From: Gibbula magus
Taxonomy: Eukaryota; Mollusca; Gastropoda; Trochida; Trochidae
Reading direction: 5' to 3'
Length of the DNA stretch: 64,000 bases
Assembly: GCA_936450465.1 (NCBI GenBank)
Contig: OW388296.1
Span: 16,639,026 to 16,703,025, forward strand
Shown here: piece by piece, positions 57,115 through 64,000 of the stretch
How the letters are laid out: each line of letters opens with the position of its first letter
How positions within the stretch are numbered: position 1 is the first letter of the stretch
Translations under genes and position numbers: made by a program
Notes under the pieces: model-generated
Database searches by the model: none
What the model was told of the DNA's origin: nothing
What the model saw: the letters and a program-made list of their open reading frames with translations, nothing else

Positions 57115-59028
57115 ATGGCGTTCTTGAGCAAGTCACTCCGGTTCTTCAGTCTCCTGTGTGTAATAGGACTTCTGTCACTTTTCATCGTCAGTTTTTATCT
57201 AATATTGCCCCGCAATAATGCCCAGGAACTCGACACTTTTACTCCACAAGCCTGTAAATTACCCGATGTAGATCCAAACGATAAGTCGATACAGGCATAT
57301 GTGAAACACAATGGCCCCATCAAGTGCAAGGGGAACGCTTCTATTACCTACGTTGATGGCCAGTTCATTCGTTTCAATTGGACAGTAGTTAATGCCACTT
57401 ATAAAACTCTCAAGTATTGTACGTATAAGCCAATCATCAGAGGGAATAAAAGTTCAGATGATTATTATGACTTCGGAAAGGAAAGCGAACCATTTGTCCT
57501 TGACACCAAAATGAGAGATGAGTTTGTGATGTTGGAATGTCTCGACGAGAAGAAAGATTCAATTTATAAGAATTTTCATTCTTTGTTGATTCCCAAAAAT
57601 GATGTTGATGAAGAATGTACAGAAAATCTTATTCGTCATCTGGATAAGAATAAACCAAAAGAATTACTGAATGTCTTAATGATTGGTTTGGATTCAGTAT
57701 CAAGGTTGAACGCAGTTAGGCAACTGCCAAAGACACGGAAATACTTGCTGGAAACGTTAGGGGGGTTCGAGATGAAGGGGTATACAAAGGTAGCGGATAA
57801 TACTTTTGTGAACGTGGTGCCAGTTCTAACAGGCAAATTCGTTGAAGAGCTGCCATGGAATGAAACAATGAAAGAGGAACCATTTGATAAATATAATTTC
57901 ATTTGGAAAAACTTTTCTCAAAATGGCTACAGGACGTTTTATGGTGAAGATGCTCCTGAGATTGCGACATTTACCTTTTTAAAGAAAGGATTTAAACATG
58001 TGCCTTGCCATTATTATAACATGAATTTTGTTCTTGCAGTGGAAAAGGAGAAATCTTTGTGGAACACGAATCATCATTGTCTGCTGGATCAGCTAGAAGC
58101 AGAGCTAAGTTTGAATTACATAAGAGATTATGTTCGCCATTACCACGATAAGCCGCATTTTGGATATTTTTTCATGACAAGACTGACTCATAAAAATGCA
58201 AATGCAGCTGGAGGCGCCGATGAACCTCATTCCAGATTTATAGAATCGTTGCATAGGGAAACTCTCCTGGAAAACACAGTGCTGATATATTTCAGTGACC
58301 ATGGTATGAGGTTTGGCAGCATTAGGAACACCTATGTTGGTAAAATTGAAGAAAGAATGCCAATGATGTTCCTCGTGTTCCCGGAGTGGTTCAAGGAGAA
58401 ATATCCCACGATTGTTCACAATCTGAAAATAAATTCCAATCGTTTGACAACGCATTTTGATATATATGAAACACTGAAAGATTTTGTTAACTTTCAAGGA
58501 GAGGTCAGTGCTCCTTCGACAACTGACCGAGGCCAGAGCTTACTTACAGAAATATCACCTGCACGGACGTGTGAAGAGGCCGGAATATTACCTCATTGGT
58601 GTGTTTGCTTGGAAGAGCAAGACGTTGACAAGAACTCCACTGAGGTACAAAGTGCAACCTCAACTGTTATTAACTTCGTAAATGACAAGTTAGCTGACCA
58701 CAAGGAATTATGTGCAGTTCTAGAATTGCAGGAAATACAGACTGTTAAAGCCATGGTGGCAAATGATAAGGTTCTTAAATTCTCTGAGAGTGTCAATGAC
58801 GTCATAAACAGGACTGTTCGTTTTGGTGACAAGTCAAACGCAAGGGTGATATATCAGCTGACTTTGGTTCTAACACCTGGGGGCGGTATATTCGAAGCTA
58901 CGGTAAATATTGACCAGGAGAACAACGAGTTTTCATTGGCTGGTGATGTCAGTAGGATCAACCAATATGGACGGCAGTCCGCGTGTATAGATGAACATGA
59001 ACTTAAGAAATACTGTTTTTGCAAATAA
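57115..59028 (+). CDS. DUF229 family protein, paralogue 2 (637 aa)
   Basis: An uninterrupted 637-codon exon, collinear with paralogue 1. The central region is about two-thirds identical by eye and the N-terminal third less so. The N-terminal hydrophobic anchor spans about residues 9-31. Core motifs: IGLDSVSRLN (Asp193), NTFVNVVPVLTG (Thr230), GEDAPE, TRLTH (His359), SDHGMRFG (Asp395-His396) and the following RNTYVGKIEERMP. The C-terminal Cys pattern (TCEEAGILPHWCVC, SACIDEHELKKYCFC) is kept. Several N-x-S/T sites suggest glycosylation. The VTGG-like LTG ending of the Thr230 block resembles the sulfatase signature, but the formylglycine CxPxR motif is absent; this suggests a Thr-type phospho- or sulfo-transfer enzyme (inference). 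Preceded by an AG acceptor at 57111-57112. No damage seen, so it is probably active. Confidence 0.93.
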   Translation: MAFLSKSLRFFSLLCVIGLLSLFIVSFYLILPRNNAQELDTFTPQACKLPDVDPNDKSIQAYVKHNGPIKCKGNASITYVDGQFIRFNWTVVNATYKTLKYCTYKPIIRGNKSSDDYYDFGKESEPFVLDTKMRDEFVMLECLDEKKDSIYKNFHSLLIPKNDVDEECTENLIRHLDKNKPKELLNVLMIGLDSVSRLNAVRQLPKTRKYLLETLGGFEMKGYTKVADNTFVNVVPVLTGKFVEELPWNETMKEEPFDKYNFIWKNFSQNGYRTFYGEDAPEIATFTFLKKGFKHVPCHYYNMNFVLAVEKEKSLWNTNHHCLLDQLEAELSLNYIRDYVRHYHDKPHFGYFFMTRLTHKNANAAGGADEPHSRFIESLHRETLLENTVLIYFSDHGMRFGSIRNTYVGKIEERMPMMFLVFPEWFKEKYPTIVHNLKINSNRLTTHFDIYETLKDFVNFQGEVSAPSTTDRGQSLLTEISPARTCEEAGILPHWCVCLEEQDVDKNSTEVQSATSTVINFVNDKLADHKELCAVLELQEIQTVKAMVANDKVLKFSESVNDVINRTVRFGDKSNARVIYQLTLVLTPGGGIFEATVNIDQENNEFSLAGDVSRINQYGRQSACIDEHELKKYCFCK

Positions 59029-59310
59029 GTTTATTCTAACATATGTCCCTTATAAATGTAGAAAATCCACTGGTTTAGAAGTGTATAGTGTAGGTGTTAA
59101 GCTGTAACAGTTGGGTTAACACTAAGCTCTTGCATGTAAATACCTTTGACGTTTTGTTTGTGCTTCTTATGGTGGTCATTACATTTTAATAACTGATTTG
59201 TTCCTCTTGTAAGTGATATGTTAGGGTGACGACCATTATTGTTAACAGAGTATGTAATGTACATATTCGTAGTTAGAATCTCAATCGCCTGATCCTGGTG
59301 GACAGAATAG

Positions 59311-59629
59311 CAATCTCATTTAAATCAGAACGTACACTCGTACCTCGTTCGTCGATCTGAGCACTACCCCGCAAAGGTCATGTCAGGTGACCTTCACTGT
59401 GACCTTTCACCTTACGAAATACGACATTGAATGTGGCGTTCCGTTTGTCAACTCGTCGGTCCGAAGCTTGTCTAGCCTCGTCACTGATTGGATGGAGTGA
59501 AGGTGGGTGAATGTGGGTGAATGTGGGTGAAGGTGGGTGAAGGTCACCTGACATGACCTCTGTGGTGCAGTGTTCAGATCAGGAACTCAGAAGTACGAGT
59601 GTTAATTTTATCTGATTTACATTAGATTG
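59311..59629. mobile_element. 319-bp MITE, same family as 41932 (CAATCTCATT ends, 9-bp duplication)
   Basis: Ends CAATCTCATTTAAATCAG and, reversed, CAATCTAATGTAAATCAG. Borders are ACAGAATAG (59302-59310) and ACAAAATAG (59630-59638), eight of nine identical. The inverted repeats continue through ACACTCGTA, ATCTGA and AGGTCATGTCAGGTGACCTTC for about 90 bases. The interior has GTGAATGTGG/GTGAAGGTGG repeats. It lies about 280 bases past the DUF229 gene 2 stop and so may be within its 3' UTR or flank. Confidence 0.8.
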
Positions 59630-60113
59630 ACAAAATAGATAAACGACATTTAGTTGTTTTTTTTAATTGCGTTTTTAGGTTACTCCGATAAGAAATGACA
59701 TTTCATTGTTTGACAATTTCCCAGGGTCTTCAAATACAACAATGCCTATTAAAACTCCGTATACTCTCAAATTATAACCATCAGTTTCAAAATCTTAATT
59801 TTACATGATGGTTTAAATGTGTAAAAATATATTGAATTCTGCAACAATTAAATGTATATAAGAAGTTTATTTTAGTATTGATTGGGGCATGGCCTATAGT
59901 AGGATCAAGTTTTTCATAACCACCGCACCTATTCATTTAATCCTAAAATATTTCACACGGACAGGGTGCGTTTCAAATGTTGTTTAAAATGTTCATTTTG
60001 ATATGTTACATTTCTATGTAAGATAGAAATGTAAAGTAAAGAATGAATTCATTTTGTATAACATTAAAAACAAGTGTGTCACATGTGGGTATACTGCTAT
60101 GTATTTTATCGTT

Positions 60114-60180
60114 GTCAATCAATCAAGTTTATTTCGTAAAAGGCCTTAGGCCCACGTACAGTACAAAATAAACAATAGTA
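60114..60180 (-). mobile_element. LINE 3'-end scrap
   Basis: Reverse complement reads GGGCCTAAGGCCTTTTACG, then AAATAAACTTGATTGATTG. This is the same 3' UTR plan and (GATT)n tail as the element ending at 32131. Confidence 0.55.
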
Positions 60181-61080
60181 TGTAATTGTACAGTATATTT
60201 TATCGTTGTTGATGTTTTGGTGTATAAAAACAAACAATGTATACAGACAATATATAAGGACAAATATAGTATTGTTGAACATTCAAACCAGTTCGACATC
60301 AATGTAGAATCTCATGTAATTCCATCCGAATTCTGGAGTCAAGGATCGAGGTAAATATTTTATCATTTATATTCAACAGCAATCTCAATGGTAATTGTTC
60401 GAATCGTTTTAACAAGGTATACTCGTCCAGCTGTTTCAATTGACTTTAACTACGCTAGTATCTTATACACCGTCAACCCCTCCAGCATGCACGAAGAGAC
60501 TAGAGGTGTACTCTCCGACCCCTCGTGTAAAAACCGGGTACTATTTTCACTGATCATCAATGACATGTCAAAGGCATGTTTTGTCCATAAAATTGCAATA
60601 TTGTAGCACGTGCACATACCAGGTGCTTGTAAATCTATCAGACATGAAATAAAGATGCTTATACTTTGATTTCTAACTAAATAAGATACGTATTTATACC
60701 AATGTTCAAATACAGGCTTTTAACATTGTGAAACTGATTGAAGAAAAGTATTCTTATACATATTAAGATAATAACGCTGCATTTTCCAAAATGTCGTTCA
60801 ACATGGCGCTGCAAACACTAGATTTGTTTTTCACGAAATCTTTCTTTCTTCATTTGAGTGGTAACAAAGTACAACTCAGCCTTCAGTCGGTAAAGACGAC
60901 ACACTCAGTCAGCCATGACGGGTCAACAGTCAGGTGGCAAAAACAAGTTGTTTTGTCCTGCAAGAATGTGTTTTTAGCCCTAGGGCACTGTGTAACAAGC
61001 CTCGGAACCAATAGGAACCAATACATGTTCAATGCATCTCCGAAACTACGTCACGAAATATAGAATACTAAACGATGTCC
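60181..61080. other. Intergenic, nothing recognised
   Basis: Short open frames (60388-60606, 60791-61063) carry no domain. Confidence 0.35.
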
Positions 61081-61086
61081 CGATGT

Positions 61087-61177
61087 CCATGTTTATGAAA
61101 CGAGTGATGGTTTCAAGGTATTTTAACGAGCGAAAGCGAGTTACATACCCATGTCATTCACGAGTTTCATAAACATG
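61087..61177. repeat. Hairpin (palindrome G) with CRE boxes downstream
   Basis: CCATGTTTATGAAACGAGTG (from 61088) pairs with CATTCACGAGTTTCATAAAC (61155-61174). The loop centres on AACGAGCGAAAGCGAGTT. TGACGCTCAC (about 61260), TGACGTCA (61315-61322) and TGACGTTC (about 61336) follow. Same plan as A, B and D, with shorter arms. Confidence 0.65.
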
Positions 61178-61516
61178 TTATCAAAAGGGACCGAGTTAAG
61201 TATTTTATTTGTTACTCAGTGATGTAAATAGCGCTGAATTGCAAGAAAAATATTTTTTAGTGACGCTCACTTGCAAATAGATCACCCGCTATTGCCGTCG
61301 CGCGGCTAACATTGTGACGTCAAACCAAACGGATATGACGTTCACGCGCCGATTATGACATTACGAAAGCATGCGGTGGTATCACATGTGTTTGGAACCA
61401 ACTCATTGTTATCTAGAGTGATCTCACCACGGTTGTGTAATAATATATCTTAAAACATAACCTACTGGGTACAAACTCCTGGTCTGTTCAGGCCTAAAAG
61501 ACACCAACCTGGTGTT

Positions 61517-61711
61517 TTATTGTACACGTATCTTGTACTGAATACGGTAGTGTTCTGGTAACCAGTGAAGGTCCTTCAGGACTGACTGGATGTGGTCGAA
61601 CTTCCTCTTCCTACAAAGAAACCTTAGCTGCGTTGTTCTGTACTCGCTGCTTTTTTTTATCAGGTTGTTTGGGAGCTCGAAAAGAAGGGAGTTGCAGTAC
61701 AGGCGGGACAT
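61517..61711 (-). mobile_element. L2-like LINE thumb fragment
   Basis: Minus-strand translation SRLYCNSLLFELPNNLI, then RKFDHIQSVLKDLHWLP and YRIQYKI. This matches the thumb region of the other L2-like relics (RLDYCNSLL...HWLP...RI.YKI). Isolated fragment. Confidence 0.75.
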
Positions 61712-61859
61712 AGTATTCTACTTTTAAATCTCTCCTTCAACCTGAGATATATTTATGTTCAATTCAACCATCAAATTTAACAAAGGTTCCAAGCATGCCA
61801 ATGAAATTTAGATGTTCGGATGATTTTTAAATCAATAGATGTAGATTACCCAAAGCTTT

Positions 61860-62095
61860 AGATTTTAATAACGCTTCATACGAATTTTGTTTAGATGTGA
61901 AGTACATGTACGTATATCATGTTTTGCTGTTATGTCCATATCATCAACAACTCCGTATAAGGTATTTACCCATATGCTGTTATAAATATCCACCAATGTT
62001 CAAGTTTATATCTCTTATCACTACACAAAATAATAAATTGCTGGTTTTCGTTAAAAAAATGTTTACATTACGAAACCGTGTAAAGCACTAAGCGC
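61860..62095 (+). mobile_element. LINE C-terminal fragment
   Basis: Reads YHVLLLCPYHQQLRIRYLP, then PPMFKFISLITTQNN and KKMFTLRNR. This is collinear with the C-terminus at 31834-32064 (HFVCVCPAY..LR..Y, FKFISLMKT, KAFTLRQT). The upstream Cys pair is lost. Dead. Confidence 0.65.
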
Positions 62096-62517
62096 TCTCA
62101 TTCACTTGTTAACATAAACATTACGACCACTATATGTACTATTCGTCTCATGGCCAAATATACGAAATAAACTATAATTGGTGTACGGGTGATCGTTTGG
62201 TGGGTGGATGATTGTAAAACAACCACATATGCAAGTAGCGTGTACCAAATATGAATTCCTAAATTAATAACAAATATTCGAATAAATGAAAAGTCACTCC
62301 TCAAAACATTCCAAATATTCAAATATTCAATCTCTCTATATATATTTTTATATTCTTCGGATGACTGTTAAATAACTCTTCTAGACATTCAAACATTTAT
62401 CTTATTAACTTGGGTTGCTGCTCGTATGTATCTCTGATATATAAAAGTAACAGTCAACAGTCAACATTTGGAAGCTGCGTGTACCAGACATATATATATT
62501 CCTGATGTCATAGAACT

Positions 62518-62620
62518 GCAACGTCCCTACGCAAGGCATAACTTTTACCAGTCTCTGGCACCTGACTCCAACTGGCTGATTTAAGCAATTTTCTTAAGGT
62601 TTCCTTGCTTGGAAATCAGA
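62518..62620. mobile_element. Partial copy of the hAT-like MITE
   Basis: CAACGTCCCTACGCAAGGCA and TAACTTTTACCAGTCTC, then ACTGGCTGATTTAAGC, match the terminal repeat of the 32657-32879 element. A matching far end was not found. Confidence 0.55.
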
Positions 62621-63631
62621 GTTGTAAAATTATATTATAGCTGCTTGGTACAAATTCAAAATATTTGGTTCAGTTTTAATAATAATAACACTTTATGGTC
62701 CTCATTACAATGAATTCGGAATTTCGATTTGTGCCAGTGGCACTGGGCAGCCACAGTGCAGCGCCAGTTCAAGCGTTGATCTATCCTTATAATGCTGAGC
62801 GCCAAGCAAGGAAGCAACAACTCCCATTTCAACACACTTCACCTTCCTGCTTTTTAATAAGAGATTAAATAGAAGGCAAAGTGGGAAACTTATTCAATAA
62901 ACTACAAAAAGTTATGATTGTTCTTTTTCCGGCTCACAAGCTTTTTCAGATAGTTAAATGATCTAAAACAGAATCAATGCGTTTGTCAAATATCGGCATA
63001 TATATATGGTATCAAATATCCAAGGAGTTTCCAATAGGATTGTTTATTGGTAGAATACAAATAAAATTTTAAACAATTATCAGTGAGATCGGCAGAAAAT
63101 GAATTAATCTTTTGCATCAGATGCCATTTTTGTTAAATGTAATTTTATTAACTGTAATTTTATTAACTCTTTGTTTCTTGTAAGTCTCATCTTTTTTCTC
63201 CTTTCAATTATTTTCCTACACTCTCTCTCACAACAGAGCTTACGCGGGTCAATATGCTTCAGTCTAACCTCGGTAAGCTGACAGGTATAGTTAAGGAGAT
63301 ACTGACCTTCTCATAGATTCACCGGTAATGGAATATTTTAGTGGAGCTTCAAATACAAGAAATAGAGTTAAAAAAAATAAGAAAATACAGTGGCGGATGC
63401 AGAGGGGAGCTCATGGGGGATGAAACTTTTTGCATACAAATTTGATGGACTCCCTTGGTGAATCTCCCCCCCCCCCCCCCCCCCTTTTCAATGAGTGAAT
63501 CAATTGTTGTAAACACGCTTGCTTCTTATCGAACAAATCGCCCGAATAGAGTCAGCTGATCCTAAATGTTACTAATGCGGTCATGCACTTGCTATCACTA
63601 AAATCATCATGTCCATTTCAGATGTGACGCA
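62621..63631. other. 3' flank of the ASB-like gene, no gene seen
   Basis: AT-rich with a 19-base poly-C run at 63466-63484. Presumed 3' UTR or flank of the gene on the minus strand. No polyadenylation signal was assigned. Confidence 0.4.
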
Positions 63632-64000
63632 TCAATCATCAGTCAGATTCAGATCTTCTAAGATGTCTTTCAGGCACAGTGCTCCTTTGAGTTTCTCTGG
63701 TAGTGGTAGATCTGAGACCGCCATTCTGATGTTTGTTTTCAGAATATTTCTGATTTTGAATCTGCACAGATCGAAAAGCCGACGTGGATTGAAAGCAATC
63801 TGTCTCATTGTTTCTATTAATTTTTCACCCTCTGGGGTGTAAAGAAAGGACATGCGCTCGTTGACCTTTAACACTTCCGGTCTCGGGTCACATCCGGAAT
63901 TTATCAATATTTTAACAGACGTTTCGTTCCTTTGTTTTAATGCACACGCAAGAGGGGTAGTGTTGCTATGATTAGAAATATCATTTTCAGACGAGTCTGA
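63632..64000 (-). CDS. Ankyrin repeat / SOCS box protein (ASB-like), C-terminal part
   Basis: The minus-strand frame is open from the window edge to a stop at 63632-63634, giving 122 residues. Residues about 10-38 form the second half of an ankyrin repeat (SNTTPLACALKQRNETSVKI, then LINSGCD). Residues about 73-113 form a SOCS box: PRRLFDLCRFKIRNIL, then VSDLPLPEKLKGALCL. This has the expected LCR..IR spacing and the LPLP..LK block. In this family ankyrin repeats recruit a substrate and the SOCS box binds elongin B/C and a cullin-5 ubiquitin ligase. The last residues (EDLNLTDD) are acidic. The rest of the gene lies right of the window, and the exon's 5' border was not found. Which ASB number it is cannot be told. 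Confidence 0.85.
   Translation of the reverse strand, partial: SDSSENDISNHSNTTPLACALKQRNETSVKILINSGCDPRPEVLKVNERMSFLYTPEGEKLIETMRQIAFNPRRLFDLCRFKIRNILKTNIRMAVSDLPLPEKLKGALCLKDILEDLNLTDD

Noticed and set aside
58105..58497. 130-codon open frame on the minus strand
   Set aside because: Antisense shadow of DUF229 gene 2; its position mirrors the shadow in gene 1.

Overview
The window is animal nuclear DNA, most probably from a mollusc or another lophotrochozoan. It is AT-rich, gene-poor and dominated by transposon remains. The evidence for an animal is spliced-looking genes with AG acceptors, an ankyrin/SOCS-box gene, DUF229 proteins, L2/CR1- and Rex1-like LINE relics, a Tc1/mariner relic and many MITEs. 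No species can be named from the sequence alone.

Only three loci look like functional genes. Two are tandem paralogues on the + strand encoding DUF229 proteins (43329-45257 and 57115-59028). Each has one long uninterrupted coding exon with a splice acceptor a few bases before the ATG. They are predicted type II membrane or secreted ectoenzymes of the alkaline-phosphatase/sulfatase fold. The third is the 3' end of an ankyrin repeat/SOCS-box (ASB-like) gene, on the - strand and cut by the right window edge (63632-64000). A coiled-coil terminal exon at 6255-6535 (-) is plausible. A Cys-rich open frame at 6753-6923 (+) is weak.

Layout: 1-925 LINE relic; 1.7-3 kb palindromic elements; 4.7-5.4 kb LINE 3' fragment; 6.2-6.9 kb candidate exons; 7152-10529 a nested Tc1/mariner element with long terminal inverted repeats; 10.9-16.8 kb minisatellites, a 38-base poly-G run, a tRNA-derived SINE and MITEs; 19975-29199 a 4.6-kb tandem duplication; 30.3-31.3 kb a palindromic module and a minisatellite; 31.7-39.1 kb LINE relics, one carrying a MITE with a perfect 8-bp target duplication; 40.3-42.3 kb palindromic elements; 43.3-45.3 kb DUF229 gene 1; 46.0-54.3 kb transposons, including a 4.2-kb foldback with about 1.6-1.8-kb arms and an L2-like LINE; 55.7-59.6 kb a MITE, a 28-bp minisatellite, DUF229 gene 2 and a MITE; 60-63.5 kb LINE scraps; then the ASB-like gene.

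The most unusual pattern is a repeated architecture shared by loci of unrelated sequence. A near-perfect hairpin with a short GC-rich loop is accompanied, 0.1-0.5 kb to one side, by CRE-type TGACGTCA boxes and often by further copies of the hairpin arm's own word. It is clearest near 1.7-2.1, 9.4-10.1 and 30.3-30.7 kb, and weaker near 40.3, 42.0 and 61.1 kb. All alignments were made by eye, so boundaries are approximate unless a target-site duplication is named.
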